Below, piece after piece: positions 52,020 through 61,430 of a stretch of 64,000 bases of DNA; positions within the stretch are counted from its first letter, which is position 1, and each line of letters opens with the position of its first letter. A program made the translations under genes and the position numbers. Origin of the DNA: Candidatus Aquicultor sp. (lineage in GTDB: Bacteria; Actinomycetota; Aquicultoria; Aquicultorales; Aquicultoraceae); NCBI GenBank assembly GCA_036504445.1, contig DASXVE010000034.1, positions 1 through 64,000 of the forward strand. The letters run 5' to 3'. Under the pieces are notes generated by a model. It saw nothing but the letters and a program-made list of their open reading frames with translations. It searched no databases and had not been told where the DNA came from.

Positions 52020-53093
52020 GTGTTACAGTTAATACGAGTCGTATTCATTGTAACTGGTGCCATAGGGGCGTTTGAGCTCGCTAACGCCGTACAGTTACCG
52101 GATCCGTTATCCCGATATAAGTTTTTCGCACTCATACTATTCATTATCCTGGGGATCGGTATCGGTTATGTACTTGGCGGTGTAATCGGGCGCCGGTTAC
52201 TCACAACGCTGAACTGGCTGGAGAACAAGATACAAAAACTACCGACAGCGGATCTCCTCCTAGCTCTTGCAGGTTTACTGGCCGGGCTAATCTTAGCGTG
52301 GCTTATCTCGATACCATTTGGTTATATTCAAATACCATTTCTACAGTTCTCGGTTGCGATGTTCGCATTCGTTTTGCTCGGTTATCTTGGCGTAAAGATA
52401 TCAATGCGCAAGCGGGACGACCTGCAGAATTTCTTGCGGTCGATTCCGGTGCCGGCGCCTCGCAGTCACGGTACCGAGGCCCGTCGTTTTGACTTCGGTA
52501 AATCGAAGCTGCTGGATACCAGCGTCGTCATCGACGGTCGTATCGCCGATGTGGCGAAGACCGGCTTTATCGAGGGAGTTCTAACGGTTCCGCGGTTTGT
52601 ATTACGCGAGCTGCAAACGGTTGCCGATTCCGAAGATTCACTTAAGCGCAATCGGGGAAGGCGAGGCCTCGATATCTTAAAGAGCTTGCAAAATGACCCT
52701 CGACTCCACCTTGAGATTTTGGAACGGGACTATCCTGACTTGGCAGATGTTGATGCTAAACTCGTTCGTCTGGGAAGCGAAACAAAGTCGCCCTTACTGA
52801 CGAATGATTACAACTTAAATAAAATCGCCGAGCTTCAAGGCGTACAGGTTCTTAACCTTAATGAGCTTGCAAATGCACTCAAACCGGTCGTATTGCCGGG
52901 TGAGGAGATGTTTATCGGTCTCATCCGTGAGGGCAAAGAAGCCGGCCAGGGAATCGGCTATCTTGATGATGGCACGATGGTAGTCGTTGACGGCGGCCGG
53001 GTGCACATCGGCGAGGAAGTCGAGATCATGGTTACGAGTGTCCTGCAGACGCCGGCCGGGCGCATGATTTTCGGCCGTATGAAAGATATATAA
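52020..53093 (+). CDS. PIN/TRAM-domain membrane-anchored protein (YacL family)
   Basis: The product of about 357 residues has four membrane helices in the first 130 residues, a PIN nuclease-like domain (about 160-285: KLLDTSVVIDGRIADVAKTG, RRGLDILKSLQNDPRLHLEI, LLTNDYNLNKIAELQGVQVL with conserved acidic residues) and a C-terminal TRAM domain (about 300-350: EAGQGIGYLDDGTMVVVDGG). The family probably cuts or binds RNA at the membrane; the exact role is not settled. I prefer GTG 52020 over GTG 52011 because AGAGG is then 6 nt upstream. Confidence 0.92.
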   Translation: MLQLIRVVFIVTGAIGAFELANAVQLPDPLSRYKFFALILFIILGIGIGYVLGGVIGRRLLTTLNWLENKIQKLPTADLLLALAGLLAGLILAWLISIPFGYIQIPFLQFSVAMFAFVLLGYLGVKISMRKRDDLQNFLRSIPVPAPRSHGTEARRFDFGKSKLLDTSVVIDGRIADVAKTGFIEGVLTVPRFVLRELQTVADSEDSLKRNRGRRGLDILKSLQNDPRLHLEILERDYPDLADVDAKLVRLGSETKSPLLTNDYNLNKIAELQGVQVLNLNELANALKPVVLPGEEMFIGLIREGKEAGQGIGYLDDGTMVVVDGGRVHIGEEVEIMVTSVLQTPAGRMIFGRMKDI

Positions 53094-53138
53094 TACGCAA
53101 AGTTTCAAGACAGAAAGATGTGTAGGTGATTACATAGG

Positions 53139-53882
53139 ATGAACCTCGCTCTCATAGTTGCGGGCGGGACAGGCACGCGTATGGGACGGCCCGGGGGCAA
53201 GCAGCTTATGCCGCTTGCCGGGAAACCGGTTCTTGCCCATACGCTTCGTGCATTCCAGGACTCCGCTTCAGTCAACGCGATTATTCTGGTAATCGCAGAA
53301 GAAAATATCGACCCATGCCGTGCACTCATCGCTGAGTTTGAAATATCTAAGGCAATAAGCGTGGTTGCGAGCGGTGCGGAGCGGCAGGATTCCGTATATA
53401 ACGGTCTAAAAGCAGCCGGTAAAGTTGGCGATGTGCGGGTAGTGACCGTGCATGACGGCGCCAGGCCGCTGGTTACCGTTGATATGATAGACCGGACCGT
53501 TGCGGAGGTAGTTACAGGGGGAGGCCGGGGCATTGACGGCGTCGTGGTCGGTATCCCCGCAAAAGATACGATAAAATTAGTGCGGGAAGGCGTTGTTGTG
53601 GATACGGTTGATAGGTCGCAAGCCTGGCAGGTACAAACCCCGCAGGCATTCGTATTCAATACGCTTATTAAAGCGCATGAATTCGCGCGGGCCGACGGGT
53701 TTTACGGCACCGATGACGCCGTGCTAATCGAGCGTATGGGCGGCACGGTTACGGTGATCGCCGGCGCGGATGAAAATATTAAGATAACCACGCCGACCGA
53801 TATTGTAATCGCCGAAGTATTTCTTGCGAAACGTGACGGCATAAAAAGCGGCGATGAGATTCAGGAGGAAATGGGCGAATGA
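53139..53882 (+). CDS. ispD: 2-C-methyl-D-erythritol 4-phosphate cytidylyltransferase IspD
   Basis: IspD couples MEP with CTP in the non-mevalonate isoprenoid pathway. The 247-residue protein has the nucleotidyltransferase start ALIVAGGTGTRMGRPGGKQL with Arg and Lys of the active site, SGAERQDSVYNGLKA, VTVHDGARPLVTVDMIDRTV, RSQAWQVQTPQAFVFNTLIK and the C-terminal NIKITTPTDIVIAE. It overlaps ispF by 4 bp (ATGA). Confidence 0.96.
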   Translation: MNLALIVAGGTGTRMGRPGGKQLMPLAGKPVLAHTLRAFQDSASVNAIILVIAEENIDPCRALIAEFEISKAISVVASGAERQDSVYNGLKAAGKVGDVRVVTVHDGARPLVTVDMIDRTVAEVVTGGGRGIDGVVVGIPAKDTIKLVREGVVVDTVDRSQAWQVQTPQAFVFNTLIKAHEFARADGFYGTDDAVLIERMGGTVTVIAGADENIKITTPTDIVIAEVFLAKRDGIKSGDEIQEEMGE

Positions 53883-54361
53883 GAGTTGGGACCGGATTTG
53901 ATGTTCACAGGTTTGTCCCTGGCCGATCGCTCATTCTCGGTGGCGTTGAAGTCCCGTATGAGCTGGGGCTGGAAGGCCACTCCGACGCGGACGTGCTCAC
54001 GCACGCAATCATCGATGCGATGTTCGGGGCGGTTGCCGCAGGTGATCTCGGTTACTTTTTCCCCGATACCGATATGAAATTCAAGGGTATATCGAGTCTG
54101 ATGCTGCTCAAAGAGGCCGTTCGTATTTTACGTGAGCGTGGCTTTCAGGTTGCAAACGTCGACGCGATAGCAATTCTAGAGCGCCCCAAGCTAGCGCCGT
54201 TTCGGGAGCAGATGCGGCAAACGCTGGCGGAGGCGATGGGGCTTGATGCGGGTAGAATCAGCATTAAGGCGACGACGACCGAAGGGTTGGGCTATACCGG
54301 CCGCGGTGAGGGTGTAGCCGCACAAGCCGTCGTGTTGGTTGAAGAGATATCGGAAATTTAA
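53879..54361 (+). CDS. ispF: 2-C-methyl-D-erythritol 2,4-cyclodiphosphate synthase IspF
   Basis: IspF cyclises the CDP-ME 2-phosphate to MEcPP. The 160-residue trimeric enzyme has the metal-binding motif GTGFDVHRFVPGRSLILGGV, GLEGHSDADVLTHAIIDAMF, GDLGYFFPDTDMKFKGISS and SIKATTTEGLGYTGRGEGVA. Overlap with ispD indicates coupled translation. Other MEP genes are not in the window. Confidence 0.96.
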   Translation: MRVGTGFDVHRFVPGRSLILGGVEVPYELGLEGHSDADVLTHAIIDAMFGAVAAGDLGYFFPDTDMKFKGISSLMLLKEAVRILRERGFQVANVDAIAILERPKLAPFREQMRQTLAEAMGLDAGRISIKATTTEGLGYTGRGEGVAAQAVVLVEEISEI

Positions 54362-54394
54362 AAATTATTCAGACAGGCAAAGGATAACAAGACA

Positions 54395-55876
54395 ATGGGA
54401 AATGTTCGCGTACGTTTTGCACCGAGCCCAACCGGGCACCTTCATATCGGCACCGCGCGTACCGCGCTCTTAAACTGGCTCTATGCCCGGAAAGAGCAGG
54501 GTTCGTTTATCGTGCGGATCGAGGATACAGACCGTAGCCGTTCCACGGTCGAATTCGAAGGGGCGATTCTAGAGGCGCTCGCATGGATGGGTCTTAATTG
54601 GGATGAGGGCCCCGATACCGGCGGCGATTTTGGCCCGTACCGGCAGAGCGAGCGGTATGAGATATACCAGCAGAAAGTCGACAAGCTGCTCGAGACCGGG
54701 CAAGCCTATCGTTGCTACTGCACACCGGAAGAGCTCGAGGATCGCAGAAAAGCGCGCCTCGCAACCGGCCTTATGCCAAAATACGAAGGAACGTGCCGAA
54801 ACTTAACCGTTGAGCAGCAGCAGGAATGCGAAGCCCAAGGTAAGGTTCCGGCCATACGATATCGCGTGCCGGAAGGCGAAATCCACATCTACGATGAAGT
54901 GCGCGGCGATATCGTGTTCTCAAGCGACGTTATCGGAGATTTCATTATCTTGCGCTCGGACGGGACGCCGTCGTATCACCTGGCGGTGGTTGTGGACGAC
55001 GGTGAGATGAAGGTTACGCACGTTATTCGCGGTGAAGACCATATCACCAACACCGCAAAGCATGTGCCGCTGTTTAAAGCGCTCGGCTATCAAATCCCCA
55101 AATTTGCGCATAACGCCATGATTTTAGGGCCGGACGGCGGCAAACTCAGCAAGCGCCACGGCGCAACGTCGATTAACGAATACCGCGACCGCGGCTATCT
55201 GCCGGAAGCGATTAATAACTACCTGGCGTTGCTAAGCTGGTCGCCGGAGGGGGAGCGCGAGGTGTTCAGCCTCGAAGAGCTGGCGCAGGCGTTTAAAATC
55301 GAGCGCATCTCAAAGAGCCCCGCGATCTTCGATATCGCAAAGCTCAACTGGCTTAACGGGCAGCATATCCGCGCCGCTGATATTATTCGGATTACGAATC
55401 TTTGCATTCAGTACTTGCAGGAAGCCGCGCTTATTCCGCAGGGTGAGGTGTCGCAAGAACTATTTAAATACCTGGTTAAGGTGGTTGATGCGGTGCGGGG
55501 CAACCTCACCGTGCTCTCCGAAATACCCGCGTATGCTAGAATATTTTTAGGCGAATATGCAATTGAGCCGGAAGCCGACGAGTGGCTTGCCAAATCGCAG
55601 ACGCCTGAATTGTTAAATGCGCTTCTTGAGCAGCTTGAAAAAGATGGCGAGTTCGACATCGAAAGCGGCAAAGAACTTATCGGCCAGTTGCGCCAGGAGT
55701 TTAAAGCCCAGGGTGTTACCGGCAAAGATCTGTTTATGCCGATTCGCGTCGGCTTGACCGGAGCGGTTAAAGGTCCCGAGTTGCCGTTTGTGCTAAATAT
55801 CCTCAGTAAAGCCGAAGCGGCGGAACGCGTTTCCCATGCGCTTGAGCGCTCGCGCGCGCTGCAAGCAACCGGCTAA
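54395..55876 (+). CDS. gltX: Glutamyl-tRNA synthetase GltX
   Basis: The 493-residue class I synthetase has RFAPSPTGHLHIGTARTALL (HIGH as HIGT region), IEDTDRSRSTVEFEGAILEA, YHLAVVVDDGEMKVTHVIRG and the KMSKS-like KLSKRHGATSINEYRDRGY. A zinc-type Cys set (YRCYCTPEELEDRR) is present at 107-115. No gatCAB gene is visible, so discriminating or non-discriminating charging cannot be decided. It follows ispF with a 33-bp gap. Confidence 0.96.
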   Translation: MGNVRVRFAPSPTGHLHIGTARTALLNWLYARKEQGSFIVRIEDTDRSRSTVEFEGAILEALAWMGLNWDEGPDTGGDFGPYRQSERYEIYQQKVDKLLETGQAYRCYCTPEELEDRRKARLATGLMPKYEGTCRNLTVEQQQECEAQGKVPAIRYRVPEGEIHIYDEVRGDIVFSSDVIGDFIILRSDGTPSYHLAVVVDDGEMKVTHVIRGEDHITNTAKHVPLFKALGYQIPKFAHNAMILGPDGGKLSKRHGATSINEYRDRGYLPEAINNYLALLSWSPEGEREVFSLEELAQAFKIERISKSPAIFDIAKLNWLNGQHIRAADIIRITNLCIQYLQEAALIPQGEVSQELFKYLVKVVDAVRGNLTVLSEIPAYARIFLGEYAIEPEADEWLAKSQTPELLNALLEQLEKDGEFDIESGKELIGQLRQEFKAQGVTGKDLFMPIRVGLTGAVKGPELPFVLNILSKAEAAERVSHALERSRALQATG

Positions 55877-55915
55877 TAGGGTAGATAGATATAGATAATA
55901 GGTGGTGTACGATTT

Positions 55916-57424
55916 ATGGCCCTTAAGGTCTACAATACGATGACCAGGGAAAAAGAAGAATTTATTCCGCGCGATGCGGGCAAAGTCGGGATGTATGTCT
56001 GCGGTCCGACGGTGTACAACTACATTCACATCGGCAACGGCCGCACGTACCTGTCTTTCGATGTCATCTACCGCTACCTGAAGTATCGCGGATATGCTGT
56101 TGCCTACGTGCGCAATCTGACCGACGTCGACGACAAGATCATCAACAAGGCGAACGCCGAGGGCGTAACGGCCGCTGAGGTCGCCGAGCGATATTCCGAG
56201 GCGTTTCGCGAAGATACCGAGAATTTAGGAATCGCCGTACCGACAATTGTGCCGAAAGCAACCGAACACATCAAAGAGATGATCGAGATCATCGAGGGGC
56301 TTATCGACAAAGGGGTCGCCTATGAAGTCGACGGCGACGTCTATTTTGAGATCGGCAAATTCCCCGAGTACGGTAAGCTCTCGCACCGCGACCTTGAGGA
56401 TATGCGTGCCGGTGAGCGCGTTGAGATCGATCCCAGGAAACATCACCCGATGGATTTTGCGCTCTGGAAAGCGGCAAAACCGGGCGAGCCGTCATGGGCG
56501 AGCCCGTGGGGCCGGGGAAGGCCAGGCTGGCATATTGAGTGCACCGCAATGTCGGTCAAATATTTAGGTACCGATTTTGATATTCACGGGGGCGGGCGCG
56601 ATTTGATCTTCCCACACCACGAGAACGAGCTCGCGCAAACCGAAGGCTATACCGGTAAAAATTTCGTGCGCTACTGGCTGCACGGTGGCATGGTCAATAT
56701 CGGTGATGAAAAAATGGCCAAGTCGCTCGGCAACATAATCCTCGTTCGGGATCTTCTTAAAGAACATAATCCAAATATGTTGCGGCTGCTCGCATTGGGC
56801 ACGCACTACCGGAGCCCGATAGATTTCGGCCCCGAGAAGCTCAAAGAAGCCACTGCCGCTTACGAGCGTTTCATCAACGCGCGCCGGAGCGTTACTCATT
56901 TTATGAATGCGCATACGGTAACGGTATTTCCGGAAAAGGTTGACACAGTCAGCCGCCTTGAGACCGCTACGACGGACGCAAAAGATAAGTTCATCGAATC
57001 GATGGACGATGATTTTAACAGCGCAGCCGCACTCGCTGCGTTATTCGATTTGGTTAAAGAGATAAATACGTTTATAGAGAGTTACGGTGGCCAGGTGACC
57101 TTGCACGCCAAAGACACGCTCGCCAAAGCCGATGAAATGCTTCTTGAACTGGCAATGGCCGTCGGGCTCGATCTAAAGCTGCCGGAAGCAGCCGATATCG
57201 CCGAGAAGCTTCCCGCTGCGATTTACGATCTTGCCGCCGATGTTCTCGGTACACCGATGGACAATAAGTCGAAGAGCGAACTTCTCGATGAGATTCTTAT
57301 CAAACGAAACCAGGCACGCAAAGATAAAGACTGGGCGACTTCGGATAAAATCCGAAACAGCTTTACTAGAATGGGGATTGAAATTGAAGACACTCCACTC
57401 GGATCGCGGTGGAAACTAAAATAA
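55916..57424 (+). CDS. cysS: Cysteinyl-tRNA synthetase CysS
   Basis: The 502-residue class I synthetase has the zinc Cys in MYVCGPTVYNYIHIGNGRTY, HIGN as the HIGH motif, GRGRPGWHIECTAMSVKYLG and the signature loop GDEKMAKSLGNIILVRDLLK. The canonical KMSKS is KMAKS here. cysE and the mini-ribonuclease III gene often found beside it in Firmicutes are missing. The stop overlaps the rlmB ATG. Confidence 0.96.
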   Translation: MALKVYNTMTREKEEFIPRDAGKVGMYVCGPTVYNYIHIGNGRTYLSFDVIYRYLKYRGYAVAYVRNLTDVDDKIINKANAEGVTAAEVAERYSEAFREDTENLGIAVPTIVPKATEHIKEMIEIIEGLIDKGVAYEVDGDVYFEIGKFPEYGKLSHRDLEDMRAGERVEIDPRKHHPMDFALWKAAKPGEPSWASPWGRGRPGWHIECTAMSVKYLGTDFDIHGGGRDLIFPHHENELAQTEGYTGKNFVRYWLHGGMVNIGDEKMAKSLGNIILVRDLLKEHNPNMLRLLALGTHYRSPIDFGPEKLKEATAAYERFINARRSVTHFMNAHTVTVFPEKVDTVSRLETATTDAKDKFIESMDDDFNSAAALAALFDLVKEINTFIESYGGQVTLHAKDTLAKADEMLLELAMAVGLDLKLPEAADIAEKLPAAIYDLAADVLGTPMDNKSKSELLDEILIKRNQARKDKDWATSDKIRNSFTRMGIEIEDTPLGSRWKLK

Positions 57425-58155
57425 TGGATACTGTTGAGGGACGGCGCCCTGTATACGAGCTTTTACGAAGCTCACGCCAAGTCACCAGAGTCCTTATTGC
57501 TAAGAACGTTAAACCATCCAGCGCTATTAAAGATATTGAAACCCTGGCAAATAAGAAGGGTATCCGCATAGACAGGGTTGATGGCGCCCGGCTCGACGAA
57601 ATCTCGCAGTCCCGGGTGCATCAAGGGGTAATCGCCCAGGTAGAAGGGTACCAGTATTACTCATTTGCCGATTTGGCGCACTCGCTTGATATCGGCCGGA
57701 ACCCCGTATTGCTTCTTCTTGACGGTGTGACCGATCCGCAAAACTTCGGTGCGTTAATCAGAACCGCAAATGCCGCCGGCGTTGCGGGTATTATCGTGAC
57801 CAAGAAGCGCGTCGCGCCGGTTACCGCAGCCGTTCATAAGGCATCCGCCGGTGCTACGGCATACACGAAAATCGCTCAGGTCAGTAACCTTGTATACACC
57901 ATCGAAGACCTTAAAGAGATGGGGTTTTGGATTGTCGGAACGAGCGACACGGCAAACGAATACTATTTTGATGCCGATTTTAAACGGCCTATCGCAATCG
58001 TTCTAGGCAGCGAAGGGAAAGGGATTTCGCGCCTCGTAGCCGAGAAATGCGATTATCTTGTCGCGATACCGATGAAGGGTGAGGTTGCCTCTCTTAACGT
58101 CAGCGTCGCCGGGGCGATTGTAATGTATGAGGCGCTCAGGCAGCGCATGGAATAA
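57424..58155 (+). CDS. rlmB: 23S rRNA (guanosine-2'-O-)-methyltransferase RlmB, TrmH family
   Basis: The protein of about 243 residues has the substrate-binding N-terminal domain (GRRPVYELLRSSRQVTRVLI) and a SPOUT knot with LLLDGVTDPQNFGALIRTAN, AAGVAGIIVTKKRVAPVTAA, VLGSEGKGISRLVAEKCDYL and IPMKGEVASLNVSVAGAIVM. It methylates the ribose of a conserved 23S rRNA guanosine. I chose ATG 57424, which overlaps the cysS stop (TAATG); GTG 57409 is an alternative. Confidence 0.94.
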   Translation: MDTVEGRRPVYELLRSSRQVTRVLIAKNVKPSSAIKDIETLANKKGIRIDRVDGARLDEISQSRVHQGVIAQVEGYQYYSFADLAHSLDIGRNPVLLLLDGVTDPQNFGALIRTANAAGVAGIIVTKKRVAPVTAAVHKASAGATAYTKIAQVSNLVYTIEDLKEMGFWIVGTSDTANEYYFDADFKRPIAIVLGSEGKGISRLVAEKCDYLVAIPMKGEVASLNVSVAGAIVMYEALRQRME

Positions 58156-58164
58156 GAGGGCACG

Positions 58165-58668
58165 ATGCCGAGGCTTTTAGTTGTTGACGGCTATAATCTC
58201 ATTTTTGCAACCGACCGGTATCGGAAATGGCGCGAAAGCGACCTCGAAACAGCCCGCGCTAAACTAATCGAAGACCTTGCTACGCTGAAAACCGCATCCG
58301 ACTACGAGATTATGCTGGTATTCGATGCTGCCAAGACCAACGCGTCGAGCCGTAACCATGCAGATATTCTAGGTGTCGACGTGTGGTTTACCAGAGCGGG
58401 CGAGACCGCAGACCAGATGATCGAGCGATTTGTGTTTCAGAGTAATTTCGAAGGCGATATCGTTGTTGCAACATCCGACTACATGCAGCAAAAGGTTGTT
58501 TTTCGACCGGGTGTACTCAGAAAAAGCGCTCGCGAGCTCACCAATGATTTTGAAACCACGGAAAAAGAACTCGCAGTCACATCGAAAAAGCCCGGTAGGT
58601 TCCGCCTCGAAGAGCGGCTCGATAACGCCATCAGAACCGCCCTTGAACGCATGATTGGCATGAAGTAA
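58165..58668 (+). CDS. yacP: NYN-domain ribonuclease-like protein YacP (Rae1 family)
   Basis: The 167-residue protein starts LLVVDGYNLIFATDRYRKWR, contains YEIMLVFDAAKTNASSRNHA and WFTRAGETADQMIERFVFQS and VVATSDYMQQKVVFRPGVLR. These acidic residues match NYN/PIN nucleases. In Bacillus the homologue (Rae1) cleaves mRNA on the ribosome. Order rlmB-yacP-sigH is the Firmicutes arrangement. Confidence 0.92.
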   Translation: MPRLLVVDGYNLIFATDRYRKWRESDLETARAKLIEDLATLKTASDYEIMLVFDAAKTNASSRNHADILGVDVWFTRAGETADQMIERFVFQSNFEGDIVVATSDYMQQKVVFRPGVLRKSARELTNDFETTEKELAVTSKKPGRFRLEERLDNAIRTALERMIGMK

Positions 58669-58728
58669 ACTGGCGAAGTGCGAACACGAAGCAAAATAGG
58701 CCAAGTATTGGTATAGAGTATCGCAAGC

Positions 58729-58769
58729 GCAATCTCAAGCTCTACTGTAGCTTAATAGTAGGAGATTGC
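58729..58769 (+). terminator. Inverted repeat after yacP, possible terminator
   Basis: GCAATCTC (58729-58736) pairs with GAGATTGC (58762-58769), with an inner CTACT/AGTAG stem. Only a weak T-rich stretch follows (CTTAAATTTAT), so the terminator call is tentative. Confidence 0.45.
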
Positions 58770-58803
58770 CTTAAATTTATGCCCTCAAATGGTGTTTTAG
58801 TCC

Positions 58804-58832
58804 TTGACGGCTCTTAGCGGTATGCCTATAAT
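58804..58832 (+). promoter_or_regulatory. Near-consensus vegetative promoter of sigH
   Basis: TTGACG (58804-58809), 17 bp and TATAAT (58827-58832). It lies 102 bp ahead of the sigH start. Confidence 0.85.
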
Positions 58833-58933
58833 TCGGTAAGTAGTCATCTATTGGCCTTTAGCGGCTCGCCCAATACAGCAGGAGGGCGGACGGTGTACGC
58901 CAACCTAGACTCTAAACCGGAGGAGCGTTACAG

Positions 58934-59596
58934 TTGTACGTCGAAGCACATCAAACGCGCTATTTCCCAGGCATCGCTCTCCATAGCTTAACAGATTCTG
59001 AACTTGTAATTGCCGCTAGGCAGGGTAACGACGTTGCGCTCGAATTCCTCCTCGATAAGTATAAAAACTTTGTGCGTCTGAAAGCGCGGGCATACTTCCT
59101 TATCGGCGCCGATTGGGACGATCTCGTCCAGGAGGGTATGATCGGCCTGTATAAAGCAATCCGCGATTATCAGGACGACAGGCAGGCGTCATTTAGAGCC
59201 TTTGCCGAGCTTTGCATCACGCGACAAATCATTACGGCGATAAAAACCGCAACCAGGCAAAAACACCTGCCGCTCAACTCATACGTCTCGCTCAACCGCC
59301 CGGTATATTTTGAAGACGAGTCGGACCGTATGCTCATGGATTTGCTCTCCGGTGTGGAGATTGCAGATCCGATTGACCTGGTTATCAGCGGGGAAGAGAT
59401 GCAAAGCATCACGACGAGTTTTGGTGAGATTTTGAGCGACCTCGAAGCGCAGGTTCTCAAACTCTATATCGACGGGCGCTCTTACCAAGAAATCGCAAAC
59501 GACCTTAATCGCCATGTTAAGTCAATAGATAACGCGCTGCAGAGAGTCAAACGCAAAATCGAGCTGCACCTGAAACGCAGAGAAGCAAAGGTATAG
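58934..59596 (+). CDS. sigH: RNA polymerase sigma factor of the SigH family
   Basis: The 220-residue sigma-70 family protein has region 2 with DSELVIAARQGNDVALEFLL, ADWDDLVQEGMIGLYKAIRD, and QASFRAFAELCITRQIITAI, and region 4 with SDLEAQVLKLYIDGRSYQEI followed by SIDNALQRVKRKIELHLK. Length and gene order point to the SigH (Spo0H) class, which controls early stationary-phase genes in Firmicutes. The start is TTG 58934 after GGAGGAGCGTTACAG. Confidence 0.92.
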   Translation: MYVEAHQTRYFPGIALHSLTDSELVIAARQGNDVALEFLLDKYKNFVRLKARAYFLIGADWDDLVQEGMIGLYKAIRDYQDDRQASFRAFAELCITRQIITAIKTATRQKHLPLNSYVSLNRPVYFEDESDRMLMDLLSGVEIADPIDLVISGEEMQSITTSFGEILSDLEAQVLKLYIDGRSYQEIANDLNRHVKSIDNALQRVKRKIELHLKRREAKV

Positions 59597-59668
59597 TAAG
59601 GGCATACCGTACTGCAATCGCAAAATTAACAGTGTGCAGCCACAAAAGTTCCCGCAACTGCCACTTTT

Positions 59669-59697
59669 TTGACCTCCTAGTGTTTGTTTTATAAGAT
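59669..59697 (+). promoter_or_regulatory. Promoter of the second htrA
   Basis: TTGACC (59669-59674), 17 bp and TAAGAT (59692-59697) precede the GTG start at 59784. Confidence 0.6.
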
Positions 59698-59783
59698 AGT
59701 TAGGAAAAATCTAGTATATGACACTCACGAAAACAGCTTTCTATCCATGTACCGGTTTGTACGTTTAACGAAAGGATTAGCAC

Positions 59784-60917
59784 GTGGAATATAGAACCAG
59801 GCGCGGGTACTCCCTTGGTGCAATGATCGCCACCGTCGCGCTCGCGAGCGCGATTCTCGGCGGTATTATTGCGACGATGCTCGTCCCGTTGATGTATGGC
59901 AGCTCACCGAGCAGCATATTTAGCGGTCAGCCGGCCATCAGCGCCAAAGAAATCATTAAAGTGAATAAAGATGCGGTCAGCCCGGTCACCGCTGTAGCTA
60001 AGAAGATGACACCGTCGGTGGTCAATATTCGTGTGGGACAGAACATGCATGATAAGTTCCATCCCGATGTGGTAAGCGGCGCCGGTACGGGCGTTATCTT
60101 TAGCAAAGACGGCTATATCATCACCAACAATCACGTCGTTTCCGATGCTAAGAATATCTACGTTACTATAGGAACAGAAGAAGTTAAAGGCAAGCTGGTC
60201 GCCGCGGATAAAGAAGTTGACCTTGCCGTTCTGAAGGTTGACAAGACCAACCTGCCGGCAGCTGAGTTCGGCTCGACAAAACACCTGCAGGTAGGCGAAA
60301 TTGCGGTTGCCATCGGCAGCCCGTTCGGCTTTGAAAAAACCGTGACGTCGGGTATTATCAGCGCGCTGAACCGTACGGTGACCGTGCCGGAAGAGACGTC
60401 AAACGATGTGACGACCTATACCAATCTGATACAAACAGACGCCCCGATTAATCCCGGCAACAGCGGCGGTGCTCTCGGCGACGCGCAAGGCCGCGTTATC
60501 GGCATCAATACGCTTATCGTGTCAAGCAGCGGTGTTACCGAAGGAGTCGGTTTCGCGATTCCGGTCGAAACCGCGGTGAGCGTGGCGCGCCAGCTTATCA
60601 AGCTGGGAAAAGCGAGCCATCCGTATATCGGCATAGTCGGGCAAAACGTCGACCAGGGCTATGTGCAGGATAAAAAGGTAGGCGTCCAGCAGGGTGCTTA
60701 CGTAATTGAGATTGTTAAAGGCGGGCCGGCGGCCAAGGCCGGCCTGAAAGCCAAGGATATCATCTTATCCGTCGACGCCTCTCCGATCGACAGCATGGAT
60801 GACCTCATAGCCGAGATCCGGCAGAAAAAAGTGGGCGACACTCTCACGCTTATATATATCCGAAACGGTAAGCGTGAGATGGCCAAGCTTGTTCTTGCCG
60901 AGAAACCGCCGCGTTAG
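59784..60917 (+). CDS. htrA: HtrA/DegP-type serine protease (second copy)
   Basis: The 377-residue protein has an N-terminal membrane anchor (about 9-33), the trypsin-like triad in YIITNNHVVSDAKNIYV, KEVDLAVLKVDKTN and APINPGNSGGALGDAQGRV, and a PDZ domain with IVKGGPAAKAGLKAKDIILS. Unlike the copy at 39492 it lacks direct repeats upstream and has a vegetative promoter, so the two copies probably differ in regulation. The GTG start has AAAGGATTAGCAC upstream. rlmH follows after 11 bp. Confidence 0.93.
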   Translation: MEYRTRRGYSLGAMIATVALASAILGGIIATMLVPLMYGSSPSSIFSGQPAISAKEIIKVNKDAVSPVTAVAKKMTPSVVNIRVGQNMHDKFHPDVVSGAGTGVIFSKDGYIITNNHVVSDAKNIYVTIGTEEVKGKLVAADKEVDLAVLKVDKTNLPAAEFGSTKHLQVGEIAVAIGSPFGFEKTVTSGIISALNRTVTVPEETSNDVTTYTNLIQTDAPINPGNSGGALGDAQGRVIGINTLIVSSSGVTEGVGFAIPVETAVSVARQLIKLGKASHPYIGIVGQNVDQGYVQDKKVGVQQGAYVIEIVKGGPAAKAGLKAKDIILSVDASPIDSMDDLIAEIRQKKVGDTLTLIYIRNGKREMAKLVLAEKPPR

Positions 60918-60928
60918 GTGACCGGCAT

Positions 60929-61402
60929 TTGAACATCGAGATTGTCGCTGTTGGAAAAATAAAAGAAGAGTATCTGCGAAAAGGTATCGACGACTACCTG
61001 AAACGTCTCTCACGCTATGCCAAGCTTAAGGTAATCGAGATTGCCGATGAAGACATCAGCCAGCGAATGCCGGCGGAGGTAAAAGCCCGCGAAGCGCGAA
61101 AGCTCGCAAAATACATAAGCCCCTCAGACTCGCGTTACGTTATTGCGCTCGATATACAGGGGCATGAAGCCACCTCCGAAGAACTCGCAGAAAAATTAGA
61201 GTCGTTGATGGTTGCAGGGAAGAGTACCGTTACATTTGTGATCGGGGGCGCGCTTGGGCTCGACGAATCGGTGCTCAATGCGGCCGATTTCCGCTTGTCG
61301 TTTTCAAGAATGACATTTACCCACCAGATCGCCCGCTTTATCCTCCTCGAGCAGGTGTATCGCTCGTTTAAGATTATTAAAGGCGAGCCCTATCATTATT
61401 AA
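60929..61402 (+). CDS. rlmH: 23S rRNA pseudouridine-1915 N3-methyltransferase RlmH
   Basis: RlmH is a small SPOUT enzyme that methylates pseudouridine 1915 of 23S rRNA. The 157-residue protein has IEIVAVGKIKEEYLRKGIDD, YVIALDIQGHEATSEELAEK, TVTFVIGGALGLDESVLNAA and SFSRMTFTHQIARFILLEQV ending in YRSFKIIKGEPYHY, all diagnostic. The start is TTG 60929. Its last codons are part of a terminator hairpin. Confidence 0.96.
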   Translation: MNIEIVAVGKIKEEYLRKGIDDYLKRLSRYAKLKVIEIADEDISQRMPAEVKAREARKLAKYISPSDSRYVIALDIQGHEATSEELAEKLESLMVAGKSTVTFVIGGALGLDESVLNAADFRLSFSRMTFTHQIARFILLEQVYRSFKIIKGEPYHY

Positions 61403-61421
61403 ATAATAAGGGCGCGCTTTT
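61383..61421 (+). terminator. Terminator overlapping the rlmH stop codon
   Basis: GCGAGCCCT (61383-61391) pairs with AGGGCGCGC (61409-61417) with one mismatch; TTTT follows. The rlmH TAA lies in the loop, so the hairpin is inside the coding end. Confidence 0.65.
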
Positions 61422-61430
61422 AGAAGAAAT

